Shown piece by piece: positions 33,796-42,594 of a stretch of DNA of 46,787 bases (the first letter of the stretch is position 1; each line of letters starts with the position of its first letter). The notes under the pieces were generated by a model, which saw only the letters and a list, made by a program, of their open reading frames with translations, did no database searches and was not told the origin of the DNA. Position numbers and translations under genes: made by a program. This DNA is from an uncultured Shinella sp. (GTDB lineage Bacteria; Pseudomonadota; Alphaproteobacteria; Rhizobiales; Rhizobiaceae). Where the stretch lies: NCBI RefSeq assembly GCF_946479415.1, contig NZ_CAMLFY010000021.1:1-46787 (forward strand), written 5' to 3'.

Positions 33796-33837
33796 GGCCG
33801 GGTTCGAAACCGGCCTGCTTTTGCGGCCGGTTTTTTT
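33796..33837 (+). terminator. Rho-independent terminator / antiterminator pair after SAM-II
   Basis: AACCGGCC (33808-33815) can pair either with the upstream GGCCGGgTT (33796-33804) or with the downstream GGCCGGTT (33825-33832). The latter forms a hairpin followed by seven Ts (33831-33837), a textbook intrinsic terminator in the leader. The shared arm suggests a switch in transcription termination. Confidence 0.8.
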
Positions 33838-33856
33838 GTTTGAAGGCGACGATCAC

Positions 33857-35041
33857 ATGAGCAAGTCCTGGCGCCCCGCCACTCAACTCGTTCACGGCGG
33901 AACCACCCGCTCCCAGCACGGCGAAACCGCCGAGGCGATCTTCCTCACGCAGGGTTTCGTCTATGATACCTCTGGGGCGGCCGAAGCCCGCTTCAAGGGC
34001 GAGACGGATGGCTTCATCTACGCCCGCTACGGCAGCCCGACCAACGACATGTTCGAAAAGCGCATGTGCATGCTGGAAGGCGCCGAAGATGCGCGCGCCA
34101 CGGCCTCCGGCATGGCCGCCGTTACCGCCGCGATCCTCTGCCAGCTGAAGGCAGGCGATCATATCGTCGCCGCCCGCGCGCTCTTCGGCTCCTGCCGCTG
34201 GGTGGTCGAGACGCTCGCGCCGAAATACGGCATCGAATGCACGCTGGTGGACGGCCGCGACCTCGCCAACTGGGAAGGCGCGATCCGGAAGAACACCAAG
34301 GTCTTCTTCCTGGAAAGCCCGACCAACCCGACGCTCGAAGTCATCGACATTGCCGGTGTCGCGAAGCTCGCCAACCAGATCGGCGCAAAGGTCGTCGTCG
34401 ACAACGTCTTCGCCACCCCGCTCTTCCAGAAGCCGCTGGAACTCGGCGCGCATGTCGTCGTCTATTCCGCCACCAAGCATATCGACGGCCAGGGCCGTTG
34501 CCTCGGCGGCGTCGTGCTGTCGGACAAGCAGTGGATCGACGAGAACCTGCACGACTACTTCCGCCACACCGGCCCGGCCATGTCGCCGTTCAACGCCTGG
34601 ACGCTGCTGAAGGGCATCGAGACGCTGCCGCTGCGTGTCAAACAGCAGACGGAGAATGCGAGCCGCATTGCCGATTTCCTCGCCGACCAGAAGCAGATCG
34701 CCCGCGTGATCTATCCCGGCCGCAAGGACCATCCGCAGGCCGATATCATCGCCAAGCAGATGTCGGGCGGCTCGACGCTGGTGTGCTTCGAGATGAAGGG
34801 CGGCAAGGACGCGGCCTTCGCGCTGCAGGATGCGCTGGAGGTCGTGAAGATCTCCAACAATCTCGGCGATGCCAAGAGCCTGATCACGCATCCGGCGACG
34901 ACGACGCACAAGAACCTGACGGACGAAGCCCGCACCGAGCTCGGCATGTCGGCAGGCACCGTGCGCTTCTCGGCCGGCATCGAGGACAGCGACGATCTGC
35001 TGGAGGATTTCGCCCGCGCGCTTTCCAAGGTCCAAGCCTGA
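33857..35041 (+). CDS. metZ: O-succinylhomoserine sulfhydrylase
   Basis: 394 residues. A Cys/Met-metabolism PLP enzyme that makes homocysteine from O-succinylhomoserine and sulfide. Seen: YARYGSPT near residue 56, the ASGMAA loop, VDNVFATP with the PLP-ring Asp, the Schiff-base lysine in YSATKHIDGQG (Lys207), and the C-terminal TVRFSAGIED. The ATG at 33857 (MSKSWRPATQ) was chosen because an earlier in-frame codon falls inside the leader terminator. Controlled by the SAM-II riboswitch. Confidence 0.95.
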   Translation: MSKSWRPATQLVHGGTTRSQHGETAEAIFLTQGFVYDTSGAAEARFKGETDGFIYARYGSPTNDMFEKRMCMLEGAEDARATASGMAAVTAAILCQLKAGDHIVAARALFGSCRWVVETLAPKYGIECTLVDGRDLANWEGAIRKNTKVFFLESPTNPTLEVIDIAGVAKLANQIGAKVVVDNVFATPLFQKPLELGAHVVVYSATKHIDGQGRCLGGVVLSDKQWIDENLHDYFRHTGPAMSPFNAWTLLKGIETLPLRVKQQTENASRIADFLADQKQIARVIYPGRKDHPQADIIAKQMSGGSTLVCFEMKGGKDAAFALQDALEVVKISNNLGDAKSLITHPATTTHKNLTDEARTELGMSAGTVRFSAGIEDSDDLLEDFARALSKVQA

Positions 35042-35070
35042 TTTCGCAAGCCAGAACGGACAAATACGGA

Positions 35071-35100
35071 GGCACCGGCCGACAAAGCCGGTGCCTTCCT
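35071..35100 (+). terminator. Rho-independent terminator after metZ
   Basis: Stem GGCACCGGC (35071-35079) with GCCGGTGCC (35087-35095), then TTCCTT. It lies 30 bases after the metZ stop. Confidence 0.8.
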
Positions 35101-35165
35101 TGCTTATCCTTGACGAAACCACAATCCTGTAGAATAGCAGGAGCTAATCAGTTCAAGGCTTGCCT

Positions 35166-35558
35166 ATGTATCGTGCGCTGACCCGCGACATCGAAGTGAC
35201 CGTAGAGCCGTATTATCTGGCCGATCAGTCCGATCCCGACGACAGCCGTTATGTCTGGGGATACAGGGTCGTTATTTCCAACCACTCCGCCATCGCCGTT
35301 CGTCTCGTCACGCGCTACTGGAACATCACCGACCAGAACGGCCAAGTGGACGAGGTCAACGGCCCCGGCGTCATCGGCGAACAGCCGGTGCTGCGTCCCG
35401 GCGATACCTACGAATATTCCTCCGGCTGCCCGCTGGAGACGCCGTCCGGCATCATGTTCGGCCGCTACCGCATGGAAGCCGAAAACGGCGAGGCCTTCGA
35501 CGTCGCCATTCCCGCCTTTTCGCTGGATACGCCGGGACAGACGCGCACGCTGAATTGA
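35166..35558 (+). CDS. apaG: ApaG/DUF525 protein
   Basis: 130 residues, standard ApaG length. Single fibronectin-III-like domain with [36 protein letters not shown] and the characteristic [17 protein letters not shown] segment. Role: poorly understood, linked in enterobacteria to cobalt resistance and magnesium efflux. The ATG at 35166 is preferred over the TTG at 35160. Own short transcription unit after the metZ terminator. Confidence 0.95.
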   Translation: MYRALTRDIEVTVEPYYLADQSDPDDSRYVWGYRVVISNHSAIAVRLVTRYWNITDQNGQVDEVNGPGVIGEQPVLRPGDTYEYSSGCPLETPSGIMFGRYRMEAENGEAFDVAIPAFSLDTPGQTRTLN

Positions 35559-35568
35559 GGGCAGTGCA

Positions 35569-35712
35569 AAATCCCCCTCTGCCTGCCGGCATCTCCCCAC
35601 AAGGGGGGAGAAAGGCTGGCAGCCCGCTTTTGTCCTCAAATTTTGAACGCCAAGAATGCCGCACGTTAAGTCCCTCCCCCTTGTGGGGAGGGATTTAGGG
35701 AGGGGTCTTCCC
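35569..35712. repeat. Palindromic intergenic repeat (rhizobial CCCTC-type)
   Basis: CTGCCGGCATCTCCCCACAA and a GGGGGGAGAAAGGC arm, then CCCTCCCCCTTGTGGGGAGG facing it, form a large imperfect inverted repeat between the convergent apaG and hslO genes. Similar in style to 40061-40211. Confidence 0.65.
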
Positions 35713-35718
35713 CCCTGG

Positions 35719-36714
35719 CTACTGCGGCAGGACTTCCGCCGCCTCGAAGCGGTAGGTCGTCGAGCAGAACTCGCAGGTTACCGCGATTTCGCCCTTGTCG
35801 TCGGCCGTGTGCGCGATGTCGTCGGCGCTGAGGCCGGCAAGCACGCCCTTCAGCTTCTCGCGCGAGCAGGAGCAGCGGTCGAAGACCTGCTGCGGATCGT
35901 AGACGCGCACGCCGCGCTCGTGGAAGAGACGGTACAGCAGCCGTTCGGTGCCGACATTGGGGTCCGTCAGCTCGTCGGCATCGATCGTCTCGACCATGGC
36001 TTTCGCTTCGGCCCAGGTGTCGTCATCGGCGATCTTGTGACCGGCCTCGTCGCCATCGCCACCCGGCAGGTCGGCCTGGCGCATGCGCTCCGGGGCCTGC
36101 GGCAGGAACTGCGCGACCATGCCGCCGGCCCGCCAGCGATGGCGGGACTTGCCGGCCTCGTCGCGGTCGTAGAGTTCGGCCACGCCGAGACGCACCTTGG
36201 TCGGGATCTGCTCCGACTGGCGGAAATAGACGCCGGCGATTTCTTCCAGCGTGTGGCCGTCAAGCGGAACGATGCCCTGGTAGCGCTGCGTATGCGCGCC
36301 CTGATCGATGGTGAAGGCAAGGATACCCTTGCCGAGCAGCTCATGCGGCTCCGCAGCACCGGCGGTGATCGCGGCATCGAGCGCGTCCTGATCGAAGCGG
36401 GCATAGGCGCGCACGTTCTCGGGTGCTGCAAAATCCGCGACCAGCAGATCGACCGGGCCGTCGCCCTTGGTCTGGACGATCAGCTTGCCTTCGAACTTCA
36501 GCGAGGTGCCGAGCAGCACGGTGAGCGTGATGGCTTCGGCCAGCAGCCGCGCGACGGGGGCCGGGTAGTTGTGCCGGCCGAGAATGGTGTCGAGCATCGG
36601 GCCGAGCTGCACGGCACGGCCGCGCACGTCGAGGCCCTCGACCTGGAACGGCAGGACATGGTCGTCGCCGGCAAAGCCGACTTCACCGAGTTTCAGGGCA
36701 CTTTCAGCCATCAT
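35719..36714 (-). CDS. hslO: Hsp33 family redox-regulated chaperone
   Basis: 331 residues, a little longer than E. coli Hsp33. Cytosolic holdase activated by oxidation. The zinc-binding redox switch is intact: CSCS in DRCSCSREKLKGVL and CEFC in VTCEFCSTTYRF. N-terminal domain hallmarks: GRAVQLGPMLDTIL, RHNYPAPVARLLAE, GDGPVDLLVADF. The ATG at 36714 has AGGAG seven bases upstream; a second ATG follows at once. Separated from argF by 192 bases. Confidence 0.95.
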   Translation of the reverse strand: MMAESALKLGEVGFAGDDHVLPFQVEGLDVRGRAVQLGPMLDTILGRHNYPAPVARLLAEAITLTVLLGTSLKFEGKLIVQTKGDGPVDLLVADFAAPENVRAYARFDQDALDAAITAGAAEPHELLGKGILAFTIDQGAHTQRYQGIVPLDGHTLEEIAGVYFRQSEQIPTKVRLGVAELYDRDEAGKSRHRWRAGGMVAQFLPQAPERMRQADLPGGDGDEAGHKIADDDTWAEAKAMVETIDADELTDPNVGTERLLYRLFHERGVRVYDPQQVFDRCSCSREKLKGVLAGLSADDIAHTADDKGEIAVTCEFCSTTYRFEAAEVLPQ

Positions 36715-36906
36715 CGTTCTGCTCCTTTCACACGCCATGCGCCGGCGGAGCCAAGCCCCGCCGCGTCCGACAGCGTTCTATCGTGATTTGGCGCCACCCG
36801 TCGTGCGATCATTCCACACCAGACAGGCACGCGCCAGTGAAAGCGCCCGAAGGCGCCTTGTGATGGGCCGTAGATCGTGCGGGCAACCGCACTTTTCAAG
36901 ATGGCG

Positions 36907-37818
36907 TCAAACGGCGCCGAGGCACCAGGCGAGGATCGACTTCTGCGCATGCAGGCGGTTTTCAGCCTCGTCGAAGACCACGGACTGCGGGCCGTCGATG
37001 ACCTCGTCCGTCACCTCTTCGCCGCGATGCGCCGGCAGGCAGTGCATGAAGAGCGCATCCTTGTCGGCGCGCGCCATCAGCTGCTTGTTGACCTGATAGG
37101 GCTGGAAGATGTTGTGGCCGCGGGCGCGGTGCTCCTGGTTCATCGAGACCCAGCAATCGGTGACGATGAGGTCGGCGCCATCGACAAGCGCCTCCGGGTC
37201 ATGGCCGAGCAGGATATTGCCGCCATTGTCGCGTGCCCAGTTCAAGATCTTGTCGTCCGGCTCGGAGCCCATCGGCACGGCCATCTTCATCGTGTAGCCG
37301 AAGCGGGCAGAGCCCTCGACGAAGGAATGCAGCACGTTGTTGCCGTCGCCCGTCCAGGTGAAGGTCTTGCCCTTGGCCAGACCACGATGCTCCTCGAAGG
37401 TCATGACGTCGGCCATGATCTGGCAGGGATGCGTCAAGTCCGTCAGCGCGTTGATAACAGGCACGGTGGCGTGCTCGGCAAGCTCCAGCAGACGGTTGTG
37501 ATCCGTCGTGCGGATCATGATGGCGTCGACGTAGCGCGACAACACCTTGGCCGTGTCACCGATCGTCTCGGCGCGGCCGAGCTGCATTTCCGTGCCCGAC
37601 AGGAACAGCGTCTCGCCACCGAGCTGGCGCATGCCGACATCGAAGGAGACGCGCGTGCGGGTGGAGGGCTTCTCGAAGATCATCGCGAGCATCTTGCCGG
37701 CGAGCGGTCGCTCTTCCCTGCGGGCCTTGTTGGCTGCCTTGCGCTTGTGCGCATCGTCCATGATGACGCGGAGATCGCTTTCCGAAACGGCGGAAAGGTC
37801 GAGGAAATGCTTGGCCAT
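36907..37818 (-). CDS. argF: Ornithine carbamoyltransferase
   Basis: 303 residues. Carbamoyl-phosphate motif STRTR (52-56 in [12 protein letters not shown]), ornithine-side HPCQIMAD, and HCLPAHRG with the catalytic Cys. Forms citrulline in arginine biosynthesis. Starts 27 bases after the argD stop, in the same operon. Confidence 0.96.
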   Translation of the reverse strand: MAKHFLDLSAVSESDLRVIMDDAHKRKAANKARREERPLAGKMLAMIFEKPSTRTRVSFDVGMRQLGGETLFLSGTEMQLGRAETIGDTAKVLSRYVDAIMIRTTDHNRLLELAEHATVPVINALTDLTHPCQIMADVMTFEEHRGLAKGKTFTWTGDGNNVLHSFVEGSARFGYTMKMAVPMGSEPDDKILNWARDNGGNILLGHDPEALVDGADLIVTDCWVSMNQEHRARGHNIFQPYQVNKQLMARADKDALFMHCLPAHRGEEVTDEVIDGPQSVVFDEAENRLHAQKSILAWCLGAV

Positions 37819-37845
37819 GATGTGTCCTGTCTGTCTGATCTCTGA

Positions 37846-39036
37846 TCAGGCTGCTTTCGCCGCCGTCAGCTTTTCGGCTGCGCGCTCGATGCGGGCGAGC
37901 CCCTCGCGTGCTTCCTCCGCCGTGACGGTGAGCGGCGGCAGGAGCCGCAGCACATTGTCGCCGGCCGGCACGCCCAGCAATTTCTCCGCGCGAATGGCCT
38001 TCAGGAGATCGGCGACGGGGATCTTCGCCTTGATGCCGAGCATCAGGCCCTCGCCGCGCACATCCTCGATGACCTCGGGGAAACGATCCTTCAAGGCGGC
38101 AAGGCCCTGGCGGAAGACCAGCGCGACATCGCGCACATGCTCGAGGAAGCCGTCTTCGAGCACGACGTCGAGCACGGCATTGCCGACGGCCATGGCCAGC
38201 GGATTGCCGCCATAGGTCGAGCCATGCGTGCCAGCGACCATGCCGGAGGCGGCCTCGTTGGTGGCAAGGCAGGCGCCGAGCGGGAAACCACCGCCGATGC
38301 CCTTGGCGACCGCCATGATATCAGGCGTCACACCGGACCATTCATGGGCAAAGAGGCGGCCCGTGCGGCCGACGCCGGACTGCACCTCGTCGAGGATGAG
38401 CAGCAGGCCGTATTCGTCGCAGAGCTGGCGCAGCTCCTGCATGAATTCCTTCGTTACGGGGCGGATGCCGCCCTCGCCCTGCACCGGCTCGATCAGGATG
38501 CCGGCGGTTTCCTCTGTTATCGCGTCCTTGACGGCGGCGATATCGCCGAAGGGAAGCTTCAGGAAGCCCGGCGCCTTGGGGCCGAAGCCCTCGATATATT
38601 TCTCCTGCCCGCCGGCCGCGATCGTCGCGATCGTGCGGCCATGGAAAGCGCCGTCGAAGGTGATGATGTGGAACTTGCCGGGATGGCCCTTGGCGAAATG
38701 ATAGCGGCGCGCGGTCTTGATCGCGCATTCCAGCGCTTCGGCGCCCGAATTGGTGAAGAACGCCTTGTCGGCGAAGGTCGCGTCCGTCAGGCGGCGGCCG
38801 AGGCTTTCCTGGCCGGGCACCTCATAGAGGTTGGACAGGTGCCAGACCTTGTCGGCCTGATCCTTCAGCGCGGCGACGAGATGGGGATGCGCATGGCCAA
38901 GCGAATTGACGGCGACGCCGGCGGCGAAATCGAGATATCGCTCGCCATCCTCGGCGATCAGCCAGACGCCCTCCCCGCGCGTGAACCGCAAGGGTGCACG
39001 CAGATAGGTTTCATAGAGCGGCGCGGCATCGGCCAT
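37846..39036 (-). CDS. argD: Acetylornithine aminotransferase
   Basis: 396 residues, class III PLP aminotransferase. Motifs: [39 protein letters not shown] with PLP-binding Asp216, and [13 protein letters not shown] with Schiff-base Lys245. Converts N-acetylglutamate semialdehyde to N-acetylornithine. The ATG at 39036 has TTGGAGGATCC upstream. Heads the argD-argF operon. Confidence 0.95.
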   Translation of the reverse strand: MADAAPLYETYLRAPLRFTRGEGVWLIAEDGERYLDFAAGVAVNSLGHAHPHLVAALKDQADKVWHLSNLYEVPGQESLGRRLTDATFADKAFFTNSGAEALECAIKTARRYHFAKGHPGKFHIITFDGAFHGRTIATIAAGGQEKYIEGFGPKAPGFLKLPFGDIAAVKDAITEETAGILIEPVQGEGGIRPVTKEFMQELRQLCDEYGLLLILDEVQSGVGRTGRLFAHEWSGVTPDIMAVAKGIGGGFPLGACLATNEAASGMVAGTHGSTYGGNPLAMAVGNAVLDVVLEDGFLEHVRDVALVFRQGLAALKDRFPEVIEDVRGEGLMLGIKAKIPVADLLKAIRAEKLLGVPAGDNVLRLLPPLTVTAEEAREGLARIERAAEKLTAAKAA

Positions 39037-39458
39037 GGCGCGGATCCTCCAAAAGAGATGCGGAAAAACGGGTCTCACACTTGACTTTTCCGAGGTTCAG
39101 AAAAATCAAAAGCCGCCTTTCGGCGGCATGCGGCACTATCGGCATTTCACCTGGGGATGTCAACAAATCGCACCCCGAAAAGACGCTGAACCTCCCGCAA
39201 GGTGAGGATTCACGGCACGCAAAGAAGTTGTCGCCATCGCGTGACACCAGACCAGCAAGTTGGGGAAAACCCAGAAATCGATTCGTGCCGATTCCCGCGA
39301 CTCTTGTCACAGAGTCCACCGGTCTCTAGGTTAAGGACCAATTACTAGACTGCATGCGGCGGAACTAGTCACCAAAAGAGTTGAAGGCGTTCAGGTTCCG
39401 GATCTGTCCGGGACGCGACGAGGGATTCCCGCATCGAACGCCGAGCGGAGACGAAAAC
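39037..39458. other. Divergent argD/gcrA intergenic region
   Basis: About 420 bases without a gene. Five GANTC sites are present: 39207-39211, and then a dense group at 39280-39284, 39290-39294, 39299-39303 and 39312-39316. A TTAA-N7-TTAC CtrA-like site lies at 39331-39345. These suit cell-cycle control of gcrA. Confidence 0.6.
39280..39345 (+). promoter_or_regulatory. GANTC cluster and CtrA-like site upstream of gcrA
   Basis: Four GANTC methylation sites for CcrM fall within 37 bases (39280-39316), followed by TTAAGGACCAATTAC (39331-39345), one mismatch from the CtrA box TTAA-N7-TTAA. In Caulobacter, CtrA represses gcrA and CcrM methylation with GcrA tunes many promoters. Here the sites are 114-179 bases before the gcrA ATG. 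Confidence 0.5.
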
Positions 39459-39989
39459 ATGAACTGGACAGACGAGCGCGTCGAAAAACTCAAGAAGCTC
39501 TGGGCCGAGGGTTTGAGCGCGAGCCAGATCGCGGCACAACTCGGCGGCGTCAGCCGCAACGCCGTTATCGGCAAGGTGCACCGGCTGAACCTGCCGGGCC
39601 GCGCCAAGGCCGGCGGCACGCAGACCGCCGCCCGCCCGAAGCGTCCGGCGCCGGCTGCCCCGCGCCCCACCACTTTCCAGGCCCGCGCCGTCACGCCCCG
39701 CACCGCCGCCCGTCCGGCTGCGATCGCCAAGGACGACATGGACACGGATTTCGAAGTGCAGGCCGAGCAGCTGCCGGTTCCGACAAGCGGCAACAATGTC
39801 GTCGTGCCGATGTCGCGCAAGCTGGAACTGACCCAGCTCACCGAACGCACCTGCAAGTGGCCGATCGGCGACCCGCTGAACGACGACTTCCACTTCTGCG
39901 GCAACGAGTCCCCCGATAATTCGCCCTACTGCACCTATCACCAGCGCCTCGCCTACCAGCCCTCGGCCGAACGTCGCCGGATGCGGTGA
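39459..39989 (+). CDS. gcrA: GcrA cell-cycle regulator
   Basis: 176 residues. The N-terminal GcrA helix-turn-helix (MNWTDERVEKLKKLWAEG, then SASQIAAQLGGVSRNAVIGK) binds methylated GANTC promoters with sigma-70. The middle is Ala/Pro-rich and disordered, and the C-terminal domain has the conserved CKWPIGDP, FHFCGN and YCTYHQRLAY signature. The ATG at 39459 has GCGGAG upstream. Followed by a strong terminator. Confidence 0.96.
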   Translation: MNWTDERVEKLKKLWAEGLSASQIAAQLGGVSRNAVIGKVHRLNLPGRAKAGGTQTAARPKRPAPAAPRPTTFQARAVTPRTAARPAAIAKDDMDTDFEVQAEQLPVPTSGNNVVVPMSRKLELTQLTERTCKWPIGDPLNDDFHFCGNESPDNSPYCTYHQRLAYQPSAERRRMR

Positions 39990-40010
39990 TCGCAGTGGAC
40001 ACGGAATGAG

Positions 40011-40040
40011 AAACGGAGCCGAAAGGCTCCGTTTTTGTTT
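40011..40040 (+). terminator. Rho-independent terminator after gcrA
   Basis: Stem AACGGAGCC (40012-40020) with GGCTCCGTT (40025-40033), loop GAAA, then a T-rich tract. Located 22 bases after the gcrA stop. Confidence 0.9.
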
Positions 40041-40060
40041 GGAGATGACGGCTGGGAAAG

Positions 40061-40211
40061 CCCCTCATCCCGCTGCCGCGACCTTCTCCCCGCAAGCGGG
40101 GAGAAGGGAAGGAGGCACCGATTTCCAAAACATCTCTTTTTGAACACGACCGAGCGGCAATGTCCCTTCTCCCCGCTTGCGGGGAGAAGGTGCCGGCAGG
40201 CGGATGAGGGG
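40061..40211. repeat. Large inverted repeat pair (rhizobial CCCTCATC... palindrome)
   Basis: A left copy (40061-40110) and an inverted right copy (40163-40211) each contain a CTTCTCCCCGC hairpin half, with CCCCTCATC at the outer ends. Between convergent gcrA and phoB. This type of repeat is widespread between rhizobial genes. Confidence 0.75.
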
Positions 40212-40236
40212 CGACACTGGCCCCAAAACGCAAACA

Positions 40237-40250
40237 GGCCCCGTGGGGCC
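40237..40250 (-). terminator. Possible terminator after phoB
   Basis: GGCCCCGTGGGGCC hairpin, 32 bases after the phoB stop on the minus strand, followed by TGTTTGCGTTTT. Moderate-strength intrinsic terminator shape. Confidence 0.5.
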
Positions 40251-40281
40251 CATTTCCGTCCTTGGGAGGAATTGCGTCCGC

Positions 40282-40965
40282 TCAGGTTTCCAACGAGTAG
40301 CCGGCGCCGCGGACCGTGCGGATGACGTCCTGCATATTGGCGAAATTGAGCGCCTTGCGCAGGCGGCCGACATGCACGTCGACGGTGCGTTCATCAACAT
40401 AGATGTCGTGGCCCCAGACGCCGTCCAGCAGTTGCGAGCGGGAGAAGACGCGGCTCGGCGAGGTCATCAGGAATTCCAGGAGGCGGAATTCCGTCGGGCC
40501 GAGGCGGACCTCGCGGGTGCGGCGGTGGACGCGGTGTGTCTCGCGGTCGAGTTCGATATCGCCGCAGCGCAGCACCGTCGAGACGACCTCGGGCTTGGCG
40601 CGACGCAGCATGGCGCGCACGCGCGCCACCAGTTCCGGCGTCGAGAACGGCTTGACGACATAGTCGTCCGCGCCCGTCGCAAGACCACGCACACGCTCGC
40701 TCTCCTCGCCGCGCGCCGTCAGCATGATGATCGGCAGGCGCTCGGTTTCGGGCCGCTGGCGCAGGCGCCGGCACAGTTCGATGCCGGAGACGCCCGGCAG
40801 CATCCAGTCGAGGATCAGAAGGTCGGGCATGCGCTCCTGCAAGCGCATCTCGGCCTCGTCACCGGACAGGATCGTATCGACCTCGAAACCCTCGGCTTCG
40901 AGATTGTAGCGCAGGAGAACGCTCAGCGCCTCCTCGTCTTCCACGACGGCTATTCTGGGCACCAT
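40282..40965 (-). CDS. phoB: Phosphate regulon response regulator PhoB
   Basis: 227 residues. Receiver domain with Asp53 in LLILDWMLPG as phosphorylation site and Lys105 in VVKPFSTPEL. C-terminal winged helix of the OmpR class (GPTEFRLLEFLMTSPSRVFS; DERTVDVHVGRLRKAL). Activated by PhoR under low phosphate and binds Pho boxes such as the one before pstS. AGGAA lies eight bases before the ATG. Last gene of the pst-pho block. Confidence 0.96.
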   Translation of the reverse strand: MVPRIAVVEDEEALSVLLRYNLEAEGFEVDTILSGDEAEMRLQERMPDLLILDWMLPGVSGIELCRRLRQRPETERLPIIMLTARGEESERVRGLATGADDYVVKPFSTPELVARVRAMLRRAKPEVVSTVLRCGDIELDRETHRVHRRTREVRLGPTEFRLLEFLMTSPSRVFSRSQLLDGVWGHDIYVDERTVDVHVGRLRKALNFANMQDVIRTVRGAGYSLET

Positions 40966-40986
40966 GGACAGGATTCCTGCTCAAAC

Positions 40987-41715
40987 TTACTCGGACGCTT
41001 CAGCGACGTTGCCGGCGACGACCGATGTCGACGTGTCGTCCTTCGGGCGCTCGCCCTCCGGCTGGGAGCCTGTCGCGATGTAGTAGATGGTTTCGGCGAT
41101 GTTGGTCGCGTGGTCGCCGATGCGCTCGATGTTCTTGGCGCAGAACAAAAGATGCGTGCAGGGCGTGATGTTGCGCGGGTCTTCCATCATATAGGTCAGG
41201 AGTTCGCGGAACAGCGATGTGTAGATCGCATCGATCTCGTCGTCGCGCTCGCGGATGGCCTTGGCCTTTTCCACCGAACGGGTGGCGAAGACGTCGAGCA
41301 CTTCCTTGAGCTGCATCAGCGCCAGTTCGGCGAGATGTTCGAGGCCGCGGGCGAGCTTGCGCGGCATGCCCGAGCTCTGCACGGCGATGACGCGCTTGGC
41401 GGTGTTCTTGCCGAGGTCACCGACGCGCTCGAGTTCGGCGGCGATGCGGATCGTGCCCATGATTTCGCGCAGGTCGGCCGCCATCGGCTGGCGCTTGGCG
41501 ATGGTGACGATCGCCTTCTCGTTGATCTGGCGCTCGGCATTGTCGAGGATGACGTCCTCGGAAATGACCTTCTGGGCCAGCGCCACATCGGTGGAGACGA
41601 GGGCACGGACGGAATCCGCCACCATCTGCTCTGCCGTACCGCCCATCTCAGAGATGCGGCGGGAGAGGTACTTCAGTTCTTCGTCGTAAATCGAAACAAT
41701 ATGGGTCGATGACAT
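40987..41715 (-). CDS. phoU: Phosphate signalling protein PhoU
   Basis: 242 residues with two PhoU three-helix bundles, each carrying an E/DxxxD-type metal motif: VISEDVILDNAERQINEKAI and REIMGTIRIAAELERVGDLG. Cytosolic; couples PstB to PhoR and keeps the regulon off when phosphate is plentiful. Follows pstB by 50 bases. Confidence 0.96.
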   Translation of the reverse strand: MSSTHIVSIYDEELKYLSRRISEMGGTAEQMVADSVRALVSTDVALAQKVISEDVILDNAERQINEKAIVTIAKRQPMAADLREIMGTIRIAAELERVGDLGKNTAKRVIAVQSSGMPRKLARGLEHLAELALMQLKEVLDVFATRSVEKAKAIRERDDEIDAIYTSLFRELLTYMMEDPRNITPCTHLLFCAKNIERIGDHATNIAETIYYIATGSQPEGERPKDDTSTSVVAGNVAEASE

Positions 41716-41765
41716 CGTTCTGTCCTTAATACAGGCGGTTTTCAGGGGCTTGAGCGACGAAAGCG

Positions 41766-42581
41766 TCAGCCGAAGCGGCCCATGATGTAGTCCTGCGTGC
41801 GCTGGTCATCCGGGTTGGTGAACATCTTGTCGGTGTCGTTCTCCTCGACGAGGTTGCCGAGGTGGAACATGGCGGTGCGCTGCGAGACGCGGGCCGCCTG
41901 CTGCATGGAGTGCGTCACGATGACGATGGTGAAATTGGCGCGAAGCTCGTGGATGAGCTCCTCGACCTTGGCCGTCGCGATCGGGTCGAGCGCCGAGCAG
42001 GGCTCGTCCATCAGGATGACTTCGGGGCTGACGGCGACGGCGCGGGCGATGCACAGGCGCTGCTGCTGGCCGCCGGAGAGGCCCGTGCCGCCTTCATGCA
42101 GGCGATCCTTCACCTCGTTCCAGAGACCGGCCTTCTGCAGGCTCTTTTCAACGATGCCGTCCATGTCGGCCTTCGACTTGGCAAGACCGTGGATGCGCGG
42201 GCCGTAGGCGACGTTCTCGTAGATCGACTTCGGGAACGGGTTCGGCTTCTGGAAGACCATGCCGACGCGGGCGCGCAGTTCGACGACGTCGATGTTCGGA
42301 TCGTAGATATCGTCCGTATCGAGCGTGATGCGGCCGGTGACGCGGCAGCCGTCGATCGTGTCGTTCATGCGGTTCAGCGTGCGCAGGAAGGTGGACTTGC
42401 CGCAGCCCGACGGGCCGATCAGCGCCGTCACGGTGTTTTCGCGGACGTTCAGGTTGACGTCGTAGAGGGCGCGTTTGTCGCCGTAATAGACCGAAACGTC
42501 CTTGCCGATCATCTTGTAGGAAATGTCGTTCATTTTCTTGTCCAGCGCTTTCTCGACTGCGGCTTCTGACATCATGTTCAT
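41766..42581 (-). CDS. pstB: Phosphate ABC transporter ATPase PstB
   Basis: 271 residues. Walker [24 protein letters not shown] signature, Walker [14 protein letters not shown], and the PstB-type RTLNRMND. The ATG at 42581 ([13 protein letters not shown]) has AAGGA upstream and lies 13 bases after the pstA stop. A short extra N-terminal segment precedes the ATPase core. Confidence 0.96.
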   Translation of the reverse strand: MNMMSEAAVEKALDKKMNDISYKMIGKDVSVYYGDKRALYDVNLNVRENTVTALIGPSGCGKSTFLRTLNRMNDTIDGCRVTGRITLDTDDIYDPNIDVVELRARVGMVFQKPNPFPKSIYENVAYGPRIHGLAKSKADMDGIVEKSLQKAGLWNEVKDRLHEGGTGLSGGQQQRLCIARAVAVSPEVILMDEPCSALDPIATAKVEELIHELRANFTIVIVTHSMQQAARVSQRTAMFHLGNLVEENDTDKMFTNPDDQRTQDYIMGRFG

Positions 42582-42594
42582 AGGATCGGTCCTT

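Noticed and set aside
33671..35122. 483-codon minus-strand frame over metZ
   Set aside because: Antisense of metZ and its riboswitch; no start signals.
40177..41712. 511-codon plus-strand frame over phoB/phoU
   Set aside because: Shadow of phoB and phoU in high-GC DNA; starts inside a repeat.
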